A stretch of DNA of 64,000 nt from positions 558,001-622,000 of the forward strand of contig NZ_JAVDPW010000004.1 of assembly GCF_031453975.1 (NCBI RefSeq), written 5' to 3'. Source of the DNA: Inquilinus ginsengisoli_A. Lineage in GTDB: Bacteria; Pseudomonadota; Alphaproteobacteria; DSM-16000; Inquilinaceae. Of the stretch, positions 40,401-47,177 are shown one piece after another. The translations under genes were made by a program, and so were the position numbers. Each line of letters opens with the position of its first letter. Position 1 is the stretch's first letter. The notes below the pieces were generated by a model that made no database searches, was not told the DNA's origin, and worked only from the letters and a program-made list of their open reading frames with translations.

Positions 40401-42772
40401 CTGGCCGAAGTGCCGACCGCGACCGCATTGACGTCGCTTGCGACCGTGAGGGAGCCTAGCGCCGTCGAGTTCATGCCCGACGCCGTGGCCGCCACACCGG
40501 CCGCCATGGCGTTGGCGCCGCTTGCGCCGTCGTTTAGATAGTTCGCCTGCTGGGTGGCGCTGTTGACGCTGTAGTAGTGGAGCGGCGTGCTGGCGGCGAT
40601 GGCCGAGATCGACTGGTTGGTGGCGAAGAGCTGGCTGCCGTTGATCGCGTCGGTCGAGGTCGCGGAGATCCGCCCCGCCGCCACATTGGTGATGGTCCGC
40701 TCCGCCCCCGCCGCACCGACACTGACCGTGCTGGTCGGGGCCGCCCCGGCGAAGTTGTAGGTGGTGCCACCGATCACGGTGCTGGGCGTGGCGACCGCCG
40801 CCGCCGTCACCGAGCCCGAACCCAGCGCCACGTCCTTGGCATTCACCGCCGAAGCCGCGTCGCCGAGGGCGAGCGAGCCGGCGCCCGCCGCGCCGCTGGC
40901 GTTGCCCAGCGCGACCGAGCCTTGGCCCGTCGCGGTGTTGCCGTTGCCGATCCCGACCGCGCCGGTGCCGTTGACGGTGTTGTTGGCGCCCATGCCGACC
41001 GCGCCGGTGCCGCTGACGGTGTTCGGGTCGCCGATCGCGACCGCGCCGTTGCCGGTGACGGTCTGGCCCTCGCCGATCGCCACCGCGCCCGTGCCGCCGT
41101 TCACCGCCGAGTTGTGGCCGATCGCCACCGAGCCGGGGCCGGCCGCCGCCGCCACCGTGTTGGTGTCGCCCAGCGCCACGCTCGAGGCCGCCAGCGCCTG
41201 CGAGCCGTTGCCGACCGCGCTGGCGTTCGCGGCCGTCGCATCAGTGCCAAATCCCAACGCGACGGCGCGGGTGGCGCTCGCTGTCGAGGCGTTGCCGAGA
41301 GCCACAGCGGCGTCGGCCGTGGCTTGGGCACCCGAGCCCGCCGCGACCGAGCCGATTCCGCTCGACACGGCCGCGTTGCCCACGCCGATCGAGAAGGCGC
41401 CTGTCGCGTTGACGAGCGGGCCGATCGCGATGGCGGCCGTAGCCGCGGCATTGGCGCTCACGCCGATGGCGATCGTACGAACGTCGGTCGCCTTCGAGGT
41501 GCGGCCCATGGCGAGCGAATCCTGGGCAGAGGCCGTCACATCGGTGCCGATGCCGATGGCGCTCTCCGCCGTGGCGCCCGATCCCGCGGCGGTGCGCGCG
41601 CCGAGATAGATCGAGTTCACGGCGGAAGAGATCGACTGCCAGCCGATCGCGATCGAGCTGTTGTTGCTCGAATTGGCCGACAGGCCCATGGCCACCGAGA
41701 AGAGGCCGCTGGCCTTGGTCAAAGACCCGACCGCAACGGAATTCTGGGCGGTCGCTTGCGCCGCATTTCCCAGCGCCGTCGCCTGAATGGCGTTGGCGAG
41801 GGCGCCCGGGCCGAAGGCCGACGCGCTGCCGGCGCTGGCCGTGGCGCTGGCGCCAGCGGCGATCGAATTGCCGCCGCTGGCGACCGAAGCGATGCCCAAC
41901 GCCGTCGCATTCCCGCCGCTTGCGGTGGAGGTATTTCCGAAGGCGGCTGCGCCGCCGGCGCTTGCCGTGGAGTTGACACCGATCGCCGTCGCCCCGTCCG
42001 CGAAGGCGTGGGCTGCCCCGCCGAGGGCGAGGGCGTTGGTGCCGACCGCGTTCGAGAAGACGCCGATGGCGATCGCGTTGAGGCCGTTGGTGCTGTTGGT
42101 ATAGCCGATCGAGATCGAACCATCGCCGGTGGCGGTGGTGCTGGTGCCCAACGCTATGGAGTGGCCGCCAACCGCCGTGGCGGTGTTGCCCACGGCGGTC
42201 GAGCCGGCGGGGGCGGTGCTGCCGGGGCCCAGGATGGCCTGCGCGAAGGCCTGGGTCGGCAGCTGCGCCACCAGCGTCGCCAGCGAAATGGCGGCATAGA
42301 GCCCCCTGGCCCGGCGTAGGACGGCCAGCATGCTGCCCGGCGCCGCCGCAGTGCCGGATGCGGCGATGCTAGCGGAGCCGACCGCGCCGCCGGTGCCGAG
42401 GGCACCGAGGCCCAGCCGGTCGCGCTTCATGCCCAGCATGCGGTGCGCCTGACGCAGCGCCGCCATCAGCCGGCGGCGGAGGGAGCGGCCGCCCCCGGCG
42501 GCACCCGCGACCCAGTTGTTGGCGAATCGGGCGGTGTGATGCCGGACGGTCTTCCGGGCCGAGTAATCGTTGCCGTTCATGATGTCATCCCCCGCCGAAA
42601 TGCCTGCCTGAAAAGAGCTCGCCGCCGCGGCGGATCCGGACGATGCCGTCCCGCCGCCCTGTGGAATCGAGAGTTGGATGTCCGGCCCGTCCGATGACGT
42701 GCCAGCACTGGGCCTGGCCGGGCCCGGTGTTGCCGTTTCCACATCCAGGGACCGATCATTCGATCGCGTCAT
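28415..42772 (-). CDS. Giant YadA-type trimeric autotransporter adhesin
   Basis: About 4,785 residues, making it one of the largest proteins of its class. After an unusually long N-terminal region (about 190 residues, basic, Arg-rich) comes a signal-peptide-like core (LYAAISLATLVAQLPTQAFA). The passenger is built of YadA head repeats (SIALG/AVAIG type), at least nine HYYSVNDGG modules, at least six IKYFHANSTLADSQ modules and many neck/HIM motifs (ERTITNVAAGRI..STDAVNGSQLF). The last 80 or so residues are a YadA membrane anchor (GTDAVNVNQLNGAFDSLNGK, ending GIGVSFTLN). The start at 42772 follows GGGGAGGGAG; an ATG at 42580 (MNGNDYSARK) is the main alternative. IalB follows 13 bp on. It should trimerise in the outer membrane and bind surfaces. 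Confidence 0.93.
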   Translation of the reverse strand: MTRSNDRSLDVETATPGPARPSAGTSSDGPDIQLSIPQGGGTASSGSAAAASSFQAGISAGDDIMNGNDYSARKTVRHHTARFANNWVAGAAGGGRSLRRRLMAALRQAHRMLGMKRDRLGLGALGTGGAVGSASIAASGTAAAPGSMLAVLRRARGLYAAISLATLVAQLPTQAFAQAILGPGSTAPAGSTAVGNTATAVGGHSIALGTSTTATGDGSISIGYTNSTNGLNAIAIGVFSNAVGTNALALGGAAHAFADGATAIGVNSTASAGGAAAFGNTSTASGGNATALGIASVASGGNSIAAGASATASAGSASAFGPGALANAIQATALGNAAQATAQNSVAVGSLTKASGLFSVAMGLSANSSNNSSIAIGWQSISSAVNSIYLGARTAAGSGATAESAIGIGTDVTASAQDSLAMGRTSKATDVRTIAIGVSANAAATAAIAIGPLVNATGAFSIGVGNAAVSSGIGSVAAGSGAQATADAAVALGNASTASATRAVALGFGTDATAANASAVGNGSQALAASSVALGDTNTVAAAAGPGSVAIGHNSAVNGGTGAVAIGEGQTVTGNGAVAIGDPNTVSGTGAVGMGANNTVNGTGAVGIGNGNTATGQGSVALGNASGAAGAGSLALGDAASAVNAKDVALGSGSVTAAAVATPSTVIGGTTYNFAGAAPTSTVSVGAAGAERTITNVAAGRISATSTDAINGSQLFATNQSISAIAASTPLHYYSVNSATQQANYLNDGASGANAMAAGVAATASGMNSTALGSLTVASDVNAVAVGTSARATGLGSIGVGSFANAVGPNSTAIGVGATTVATNAFAGGVSANASGLNSTAIGTTASASADSAIALGNASAGSGAGSVAIGAVANASADGAIALGTTANATATNATAIGNASQALAASTVALGDTNTVAAAAGPGSVAIGHNSAVNGGTGAVAIGEGQTVTGNGAVAIGDPNTVSGTGAVGMGANNTVNGTGAVGIGNGNTATGQGSVALGNASGAAGAGSLALGDAASAVNAKDVALGSGSVTAVAVGTASTVIGGTTYNFAGAAPTSTVSVGAAGAERTITNVAAGRIAIDSTDAINGSQLFATNQAISAIAASTPLHYYSVNDGGVQKPNYTNNGATGLDSIAAGPGASATGAYSTAIGTTALATGDWATALGQNANAAVQQATALGAGSLANAQFATATGFQAIATGVASTATGLHANASAQNAIAVGNAATASAADSIAVGTSAVATGPSGGAIAVGPNANATGSFTTAVGAAAQANGDWATAFGQNANAGAQQATALGAGSLAAANFATAAGFQSIATGVASTAVGLHANASAENSIAVGNAATASATNATAIGNASQALAASTVALGDTNTVAAAAGPGSVAIGHNSTVNGGTGAVAIGEGQVVSGDGAVAIGDPNSVTGTGAVGMGANNTVNGTGAIGLGSGNTATGQGSVALGNASSAAGAGSLAFGDAASAVNAKDVALGSGSVTAAAVGTASTTIAGTTYNFAGTAPASTVSVGAAGAERTITNVAAGRLSATSTDAVNGSQLFATNTAVDDVASQITNVNGKLTHYYSVNDGGTAGANFNNDGATGANALAAGIAASATGVDTTAVGVSAIASGDRASALGAQANAAGAQSVSVGFLSRSAGSLAVAVGNNTQASGDFTLAAGNSAVASAEQAIALGHGAGATGAKSIALGGFAAASADNALALGNGATAGDAGAVALGTGSVTAAPVGTASTVIGGTTYAFAGATPTSTVSVGSAGNERTISNVAAGRIAIDSTDAINGSQLFATNQAVEAIAASNPVHYYSVNDGGTHGANYINDGATGANAMAAGIAATASGTQAVAQGYQANASGGDAVALGTNTNASASSGIAVGANAVASGVSGSTAVGANSSASASNSLAVGEFANASAELATAVGPGANATAASATAIGDGSLATGGSSIAVGRISQASGLNAVAMGVGTNASADSAIALGNASTGSGALSVAIGALANASADSAIAMGNAASATASAAIALGVGSNASSEWATAIGTNAVASDQGAISIGTNTQALAATSTVLGTSSMVAATAGQGSVAIGTNSQVLGGAGAVAIGQGQVVNGDGAVAIGDPNSVTGTGAVGMGANNTVNGTGALALGSGNTATGQGSVALGNASSATGAGSLAFGDAASATNAKDVALGTGSVTAAAVGTASTTIAGTTYNFAGTAPASTVSVGAAGAERTITNVAAGRLSATSTDAVNGSQLFATNTAVDDVASQITNVNGKLTHYYSVNDGGTAGGNFNNDGATSAGALAAGIGAVASGGPSTAVGNNAAATGGTTVALGSGATATGGGSGAGMALGTGAKAIVTAGDGSPIAIGPGANASGAAGTVLPGGFTSFEATAIGGSSTATGAGSTAVGGNTNATGTWSTALGLASSATADHATAVGVLANASAADAVALGNGATAGDAGAVALGTGSVTAAAVGTASTTIAGTTYAFAGTTPTSTVSVGAAGAERTITNVAAGRIAATSTDAVNGSQLFATNTAVDDVASQITNVNGKLTHYYSVNDGGTAGGNFNNDGATSAGALAAGIGAVASGGPSTAVGNNAAATGGTTVALGSGATATGGGSGAGMALGTGAKAIVTAGDGSPIAIGPGANASGAAGTLLPGGFTSFEATAIGGSSTATGAGSTAVGGNTNATGTWSTALGLASSATADHATAVGVLANASAADAVALGNGATAGDAGAVALGTGSVTAAAVGTASTTIGGTTYAFAGTTPTSTVSVGSAGNERTITNVAAGRIAIDSTDAINGSQLFATNQAVEAIAASTPTHYYSVNDGGTHGANYINDGATGANAMAAGIGAAAAGASSVATGTEASAGGNQSVAVGYQSNASGLESTALGYLSQASGVNATALGNQVTAAADGSIAIGANTGLAVDAASTNGVAIGWGAKVANAPSAIALGDTASAGTADAIAFGHGATAAANAGDVALGSGSTTATAVGTASTTIAGTTYNFAGTTPTSTVSVGAVGAERTITNVAAGRISATSTDAVNGSQLFSTNTSVDTVNTKVDNISNGGGIKYFHATSTLADSQATGTDSTAAGPEAVASVQDGVAVGHGATAGVNVGDVALGSGSTTAAVVATPSTTIAGTTYAFAGTAPTSTVSVGAAGAERTITNVAAGRIAATSTDAVNGSQLFATNTSVDAVNTKVDNISNGGGIKYFHATSTLADSQATGTDSTAAGPEAVASVTDGVAVGHGATAGANAGDVALGSGSTTAAAVGTASTTIAGASYAFAGATPTSTVSVGAVGAERTITNVAAGRIAATSTDAVNGSQLFATNTSVDTVNTKVDNISNGGGIKYFHATSTLADSQASGTDSVAAGPVAVASVQDGVAVGHGATAGANVGDVALGSGSTTAAVVATPSTSIAGTTYAFAGATPTSTVSVGAVGAERTITNVAAGRIAATSTDAVNGSQLFATNTAVGSVASEVTTITGKLTHYYSVNDGGTQGANYDNDGATGTNSVAAGVGAGATAANATALGANASASNAGDVALGAGSATAAAVGTAGATIAGTSYAFAGTTPTSTVSVGSAGNERTITNVAAGRLSATSTDAVNGSQLFASNQAIDNVASRITNVNGKLTHYYSVNDGGTPGANYDNAGATGTNSVAAGVGASATAANATALGNGSQALAASTVALGDANTVAAAAGTGSIAGGHNSQVLGGTGAVALGEGQTANGDGAVAIGDPNSAIGTGAVAVGANNTASGTGALALGSANTATGQGSVALGNASSAAGAGSLAFGDAATAGNAGDVALGSGSVTAAAVGTAGATIAGTSYSFAGTTPTSTVSVGAVGAERTITNVAAGRLAATSTDAVNGSQLFATNQAVDGLATTANAGWNLSADGGATSQNIAPGGTASFAAGSNTTVTRSGSTITYGVVDTPSFTSVTVGGTTSITGAGLTITGGPSVTTAGIDAGSTKIINVAPGTGGTDAVNVNQLNAIGDVANAGWNLQANGDAATKVAPGGTVQFLNGQNIAVTRNGTNITVATTPALTADSLTLTSGQVFDATGLNMNGTGITGLAPGAVNSTSTEGINGSQLYGVSQSIATHLGGTSIVNPDGTVTGPTYNIQGNDYTTVTDAFDAVDGNLTTINNQLTNITNGGGIKYFHANSTLADSQAVGTDSVAVGPTAVASVQDGIAIGHGAAAGANAGDVALGAGSATAAVVATAGTTIAGKAYSFAGATPTSTVSVGVPGAERTITNVAAGRLSADSTDAINGSQLFATNSAVNILGTQINNGGIGPVQYSDAATPTTPNGGKPSQDLTLVGAGFGPVKLHNVDKGVVSSTSTDAINGSQLHGTAQSITNVLGGTSTVNPDGTITGPTFIVQGNNYKTVYDAFGAVDGNLTTINNQLDSINGGGGIKYFHANSTLADSQALGTDSVAVGPAAVASTANSVAMGNGATANANAGDVALGAGSKTATAVGTSSASFNNFNLSNFAGANPTSTVSVGDVGAERTITNVAAGRITATSTDAVNGSQLYSLATVVDNSISGGAGIKYFHANSTLADSSATGTNSTAVGPASTASATNAISMGNGASASANNAIAIGAGAQATKANSLALGANSTTTANLSDAAYTPVVGTKTAGVATGEVSVGSSGSERRVTNVAAGSAATDAVNVSQLQALSTASVRYDTDGSGNLTNRITLQGGNSNAPVTIGNVAPGVNGTDAVNVNQLNGAFDSLNGKIKQARREAWQGAAIGIAASSLQFDTRPGKLSAAMGGGMWHDQGALALGLGYTAETGWVRVNARAVESDGDWGAGIGVSFTLN
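32586..33836 (-). repeat. 417-bp tandem repeat, three copies, inside the adhesin gene
   Basis: Matching landmarks recur exactly 417 bp apart (for example the GATGCCGCCGCC-type segment at 32798, 33215 and 33632). Each unit codes for 139 residues: an IKYFHATSTLADSQ element, a head stretch and a neck motif. The reading frame is kept across all copies. Differences between copies are few, which suggests recent expansion by unequal recombination. Confidence 0.8.
34569..36212 (-). repeat. 822-bp tandem duplication inside the adhesin gene
   Basis: Two nearly identical blocks, about 34569-35390 and 35391-36212, with landmarks offset by exactly 822 bp (CGATGGCC at 34939 and 35761). Each codes for 274 residues, including GGGSGAGMALGTGAKAIV, the HYYSVNDGGTAGGNF module and a neck motif. 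The copies differ at only scattered bases, so this is a recent in-frame duplication. Confidence 0.85.
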
Positions 42773-43298
42773 CCCACTCCCTCCCCCGCAAGAAGAACCG
42801 CCAACCGCCGAGCGCGACGCCGGTCCACGCCACCCGTCCAAACGGGGCCCGGACCGCCACCCTTACCTTCGCCGCACCAGAACAGATCGAAGTAGAAACG
42901 CGCCTGTTTCCGCCAATCGGCATCCCCAGGACGGCCTTGTTTCTTCGATCTTTTCCGGCATCTGGCTTTTTGAAGAATTCATCAGGACTCTGCTGTCGTC
43001 ACTCCGCTGAGCGTCCCAATAATTGGCATGGCGTCCCATTTCGGTGCGGGAAGGCCGCACCGTGGCGCGGCCGCCACAAGTCACTGCAATTTGAGGAAAA
43101 TTCCCATCGGTCGGGCAGGCGCGGCATCCGCGGGCAAGGGCAGCTCAGGACGCCAGTCCCATGGATTGCTTTGTCGATACATGTTCTATAGACGCCGCCG
43201 CCGGACCGGATCTCGGCGTCCAGGTCTATCGCCGCAGTCTCGCGCTGCCGCAGATCGCTATGCTCTCGCAAGAGTGAGCGAGCAGCGGCGGCGTCGCC
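42773..43298. other. Upstream region of the adhesin gene; no gene recognised
   Basis: About 525 bases between the adhesin start and the end of an AraC gene (both on the minus strand). A run of moderately AT-rich sequence near 42900-43020 is the most likely place for the adhesin promoter. A single half of the palindromic repeat lies at 43158-43176. A 38-codon frame from 43161 has no ribosome site, and I do not call it. Confidence 0.4.
43158..43176 (+). repeat. Half-copy of the REP-like palindrome
   Basis: CCCATGGATTGCTTTGTCG matches the right arm of the element at 1042-1127 (CCCATGGATTGCTTCGTCG) with one mismatch. The facing arm is absent. It may be a decayed remnant. Confidence 0.4.
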
Positions 43299-44462
43299 TC
43301 ACTCTGCCGGCACGACGGCCGGGACCAGATCCGAATCGGCGGTGACCGCGGGAAGCCGCGGCATCGGTTCCGCATGTGTCCGCCTGATATCCCGGGCCCC
43401 GCGCGGGCTGTAGCCGAACTCCCGCTTGAACGCCCGCGTGAAATCCGATGCCAGCTTGAACCCGCAGCCATAGGCGATGTCCTGGATCCGCCGTCCGCTC
43501 TCGTTGCTCAAGGCGGCGTGGGCGGCGAACAGGCGGCACTGCTGGATATAGCGCGACACCCCGCCGGCCTGCTCGAACACCCGATAGAGGTTCGAGCGCG
43601 AGACGCGGAGGTCCTGCGCCACGCGCTCCGGCGTCAGCTCGGGGTTGCCGAAATGCGCCTGGATGTAGGAACGGGCGCGGTCGAACAGGACCGAGGCGAC
43701 CGCTTTTTGCGCCTCTTCCAACGGGTCGCGGGATGGCCGGATGCAGGCCGCCAGCATCTCGGCCGTCGCCCGCCCCGCCTGCATCAGGTCGTCCGGCGTC
43801 ATGCCGACCAGCCTCACCTCGAGGCTGCGCAGGTAGTCGACCAGAAGCGCCGCGAGGGGGCCGGTCAGGACGGCCCCAGAGGCCCTGTCGAAGCCGGCGG
43901 CAGCGGCGACGAACGCGTCCCGCGGCAGGGTGAGGCACAGCCCGGCCTGACGGGTCGCCCGACCCCGGAACGCCGCGTCCAGGGACAGCAGGAACAGGTC
44001 GCCGGGCCGGACATGGGCGTGACGGTCGGAGCTGTCGACCCACATCTCCCCTTCCGTCATCAGCATGAGGCGCCAGCAGCCGATCGGCGCCCGGCGCGGC
44101 CCAGGCGCCGAAGGACCCGGGGCATGGCTGAAGGAGAAGGCGTCCGCACGCCCGGAAGCCACCCCGATGCCGCCCAGGCTGCAGATCATGAATTCGGCGA
44201 GGAAGCCGTCCGCAGGCGTCGTCCCGGTCGGGAGCCCGACATCCATGAACGGGGCGACATGGGAGCGCCAGGCCTCGAATTGCTCCTCCGGCGCATAGGC
44301 CGCCGTGGAGATCCCGCGCGGGGCCGCCGGCCTCCGATCGCCGAAGCCCGCCGGCGCCGTCGGCAGCGGCTGCCACGGCATGAGATCGCGATAGGGGTGG
44401 AGCTGAATTCGTTCCTGCCACTCTTGCGACACGGAAGATCCCCCGAGAACCGAGCAATTCAT
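43299..44462 (-). CDS. AraC-family transcriptional regulator
   Basis: A 387-residue regulator. The N-terminal half (about residues 40-230) is an AraC ligand-binding type domain (RPGDLFLLSLDAAFRGRATR region). The C-terminal helix-turn-helix pair is ELTPERVAQDLRVSRSNLYR and GRRIQDIAYGCGFKLASDFTRAFKREFGYSPRG. The start at 44462 lies 38 bp after the sapC stop, so the two genes are probably cotranscribed. It is not closely related to the three AraC paralogues further right. Confidence 0.88.
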   Translation of the reverse strand: MNCSVLGGSSVSQEWQERIQLHPYRDLMPWQPLPTAPAGFGDRRPAAPRGISTAAYAPEEQFEAWRSHVAPFMDVGLPTGTTPADGFLAEFMICSLGGIGVASGRADAFSFSHAPGPSAPGPRRAPIGCWRLMLMTEGEMWVDSSDRHAHVRPGDLFLLSLDAAFRGRATRQAGLCLTLPRDAFVAAAAGFDRASGAVLTGPLAALLVDYLRSLEVRLVGMTPDDLMQAGRATAEMLAACIRPSRDPLEEAQKAVASVLFDRARSYIQAHFGNPELTPERVAQDLRVSRSNLYRVFEQAGGVSRYIQQCRLFAAHAALSNESGRRIQDIAYGCGFKLASDFTRAFKREFGYSPRGARDIRRTHAEPMPRLPAVTADSDLVPAVVPAE

Positions 44463-44500
44463 GGAAACGCAGGAATCCTGCTGTGGACTTCGACGGCCGC

Positions 44501-45292
44501 TCAGGCGACCGCTTCGGCCAGATCGGCGGCGGGCACCGGCGGCGACACCGCCGGCTCTCCCTCGCGCTGCAGCAGGTTGTGGAACCGCTGCAGCGAGAAC
44601 AGCTGCAGGGTGATACGGGCGAGATGGCCGCTGCGGTGCAGGGCCAGGACCGTCTCGGCGTCGAGCTCCGCCAGCCGCGTCTCGTTCACCCGCCACATGC
44701 CGGTCAGCGAGAACGGCTCTGCCCCCGCCCGCGTCACATTGGCGGTGAAGGTCTCGAGCAGGTCCAGCTCCACCAGCCGCGCGGTGAAGGCGCGGGCGGC
44801 AGCCAGATCCGCCTCATAGGCCGCGAGGAAGCCTTCGATCGCGGTCCAGCGCGGCGTCGGCTGGCCGTCATCGAGGAACAGCCGAACCGCGCCCTCCGCC
44901 GGCCCTTCCGAGACGTGGTCGGCGTCAACGCAGACCAGCAGGTCGGGGTCCGGCTTGTCGTCCCGCACCACCGACGCCATGCAGAAGGGATAGCGCCGGA
45001 CATAGGCGGGAGGGTACGCCGCCGGGTCCCATCCGCCGTCGCCGCCGAAGCTGTTGCGGTTCCGGGACAGGCCCATCACGGCGACCACATTGTACTGGTC
45101 GGCCGCCGGATCGTGCACGAAGACGATCGGATAGTGCCAGGCGGCCGACACGATCTCGTCATAGGCCAGCGGCACGATCTGCGACTGGCTCACGAAGGGC
45201 GGCAATTGCCCCGGCCCGAGCAGGCGGACATGGTCGGACCGATCCAGGAGCTTCAGGGCGCCGTAGCCGAACGGCGGGCTGATTTCGGGCAT
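44501..45292 (-). CDS. SapC family protein
   Basis: A 263-residue protein with the SapC layout: opening VPLAYDEIVSAAWHYPIVFV, then VAVMGLSRNRNSF, YVRRYPFCM, and the C-terminal GMWRVNETRLAELDAETVLALHRSGHLARI, where a hydroxylation- or ligand-site-like segment is usual. SapC-like proteins occur beside S-layer and TonB-dependent uptake genes in alphaproteobacteria. The biochemical role is not settled. No signal peptide is seen. Here it precedes an AraC regulator. Confidence 0.85.
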   Translation of the reverse strand: MPEISPPFGYGALKLLDRSDHVRLLGPGQLPPFVSQSQIVPLAYDEIVSAAWHYPIVFVHDPAADQYNVVAVMGLSRNRNSFGGDGGWDPAAYPPAYVRRYPFCMASVVRDDKPDPDLLVCVDADHVSEGPAEGAVRLFLDDGQPTPRWTAIEGFLAAYEADLAAARAFTARLVELDLLETFTANVTRAGAEPFSLTGMWRVNETRLAELDAETVLALHRSGHLARITLQLFSLQRFHNLLQREGEPAVSPPVPAADLAEAVA

Positions 45293-46123
45293 CGGGACTT
45301 CCTCATTCCCTAAGGGGTGGCGACAAGGGATGACGTGCGGCGGACGGGACGTCAGCCCTGGGGAGCACGGCGCTCCTTCAGGGCTTTGCCCGGGACTTCA
45401 GGACATCGGACGCAGGCCGATGCCTCGGGGTGACGCCGGCACGACCATCGGATGGTGTCGATCGAAGCCCTCGCCGCGGCGGGCCCTCCCTCTCTCCTCA
45501 AATGCCCGGCGGAAGGGCGGAAGAACCCGCGGCCCCGTGCTTTTCGACATTGCGCTACGCCTCTCCCAAACGCCGCGCCGCACGGCCTGGCAATGGAACG
45601 CTGAATGGGATTTCATGCCTGACATACTGGGTCATGTGGCAAGATTCCGCCTCCCGCCCTGTGCGGCTCTTTTCCCAATTCAAGCAATTCACCTCGCGAC
45701 CAGCGCAACTCCGCGCGCCTTCTGGGGCTGCAAGCCCTTGGCCGATGTCCGGCCCTTGCCGAATGCGGCTGATGCGGCATGTGGCTCGACCGCGGACACC
45801 AGGCGGCCGGCAGGGCTGCGACCGAGCCATCGCCATCAGCAATTATACTACAATTTTATATGAATAGATTTTGCCATAACTGCACGATTTGAGACATGGA
45901 ATAGCAGGCGACGCCGGGGATAAAACAGAAATGGCAACAGGCGAAATGCTATCAGCACTCCTATCGGCCCCAAGTTTCTGGAATTCTTGGCAGCGCCGCG
46001 TTCGCTGTCACGCGGCACTAGGAGGCCGGCACCCGAGTCGACGGGGCCCACCCGCGGCCGGAGGCCGGCCTTCTCTTTCCACGCCACATCGCCGCGGCGG
46101 ACAGTTGATCCTGGAGACCTTCC
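45293..46123. other. Long non-coding stretch upstream of sapC
   Basis: About 830 bases. Several overlapping frames are open but none shows convincing codon use or a ribosome site. The segment 45835-45960 is AT-rich compared with the surroundings and may hold promoter sequence. I see no tRNA, strong hairpin or repeat. Confidence 0.4.
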
Positions 46124-47059
46124 CTACCGCGAGCGGGGGACGGTGCCGAAGCGGCGCTTGTAGTTGCGATAGAAGGTAGACGAGTTCGAGAAGCCGTAGT
46201 CGACGATCACGCTCGCCACCTTCTGTCTGCCGGTCTCGAGTTCCCGCCGCGCCGCCTCCAGCCGTGCCGTCATGATCGTCTCATGCAGCGAGGCGGCATT
46301 GTCGTAGAAGATGCTGTAGAGCTTGCGCTTCGAGATGCCGAACTCGCGCGCGAGCATATCGGCGCCAAGCGACGGATTCTTCACGGTCTGGACGATGAAG
46401 GCCCTGATACTCCGATACAGCCCGCGGTCACCGGCGGGGCCCTCGGTTTCGATCTGCGCCATATAGTCCCGGATCGCGGCGGCGATGTAGTCGAAGATCG
46501 GGATATCGCGCTGGCACGGCCCGATGTCGCCCCCTGCCGGCTCGACAAGCCTGGCCTGGCCGACGATGTACTCCGCCAACGGGAGGCTCGTCATCACGGC
46601 ATAGCCCGGCGCCTTTGCCAAGGCTGGCGGCTTGGTCTTGCCCAGCTGGAGCCAGTCCACCACGCACCCGCCGGCGTCTTCCTGCGACAATGCCAAGCTG
46701 AATGCGAGATCGCCGTCGATGACGACGACGGATTTCGGCGGCAGCAGCCGCTTCTCCTCTCCTGTCGCCAGAATGGCGGGGCCATGGAGGACGATGACCA
46801 GGAAGTGCCCTCCCATGCTCGCGGACAGGCCGCCGGGGCGCGTGAGCACGCCTGGACTGATCCGCAGGTGCACGGCGCCGCTGCAGTCGATGAGACTGAA
46901 CCGGGCCGCGGCATGGAACCCCCTGCCGTCCGGCTGGAAGCCAGCGCCCAGGACGGGCTCGCAGACCTGCTGGGCGAAGGCTCCCGCATCCGCATAGAAG
47001 ATCGAGCCGGAGATGGAGCTGTCTTGCTTGGTGACGATGGGGGATGCGGGCTGGCGCAT
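46124..47059 (-). CDS. AraC-family transcriptional regulator, paralogue A
   Basis: A 311-residue protein. The N-terminal domain opens with SGSIFYADAGAFAQQVCEPVL and contains KSVVVIDGDLAFSLAL, a cupin-like strand, and CVVDWLQL. The C-terminal helix-turn-helix is LGADMLAREFGISKRKLYSI followed by KVASVIVDYGFSNSSTFYRN. The same layout and motifs recur in the AraC proteins at 48440 and 50262, so these are paralogues. The gene is divergent from a LacI gene, with a perfect 14-bp palindrome between them. The start at 47059 gives the shared N-terminus. Confidence 0.9.
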   Translation of the reverse strand: MRQPASPIVTKQDSSISGSIFYADAGAFAQQVCEPVLGAGFQPDGRGFHAAARFSLIDCSGAVHLRISPGVLTRPGGLSASMGGHFLVIVLHGPAILATGEEKRLLPPKSVVVIDGDLAFSLALSQEDAGGCVVDWLQLGKTKPPALAKAPGYAVMTSLPLAEYIVGQARLVEPAGGDIGPCQRDIPIFDYIAAAIRDYMAQIETEGPAGDRGLYRSIRAFIVQTVKNPSLGADMLAREFGISKRKLYSIFYDNAASLHETIMTARLEAARRELETGRQKVASVIVDYGFSNSSTFYRNYKRRFGTVPRSR

Positions 47060-47177
47060 CGGTCTGTTCCATCCGGGTCGTTGAAGAGGGGCGCGCCCAG
47101 GCCGGCACTGTCGCCTACACACCCGGACGTCTGTTGGCCTGCAGCGGCTGGCAGAGGGAACGATACCACCCACGTGC

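Noticed and set aside
28415..42772. CRISPR-like or satellite repeats in the adhesin region
   Set aside because: The repeats keep the reading frame and code for YadA head and neck motifs. There are no short identical repeats separated by unique spacers.
43161..43277. Small frame starting MDCFVDTCSID
   Set aside because: No ribosome site, and its start lies inside a half-copy of an extragenic repeat.
45330..45867. Open frames upstream of sapC
   Set aside because: Three overlapping frames are open on both strands with poor codon pattern and no recognisable domain.
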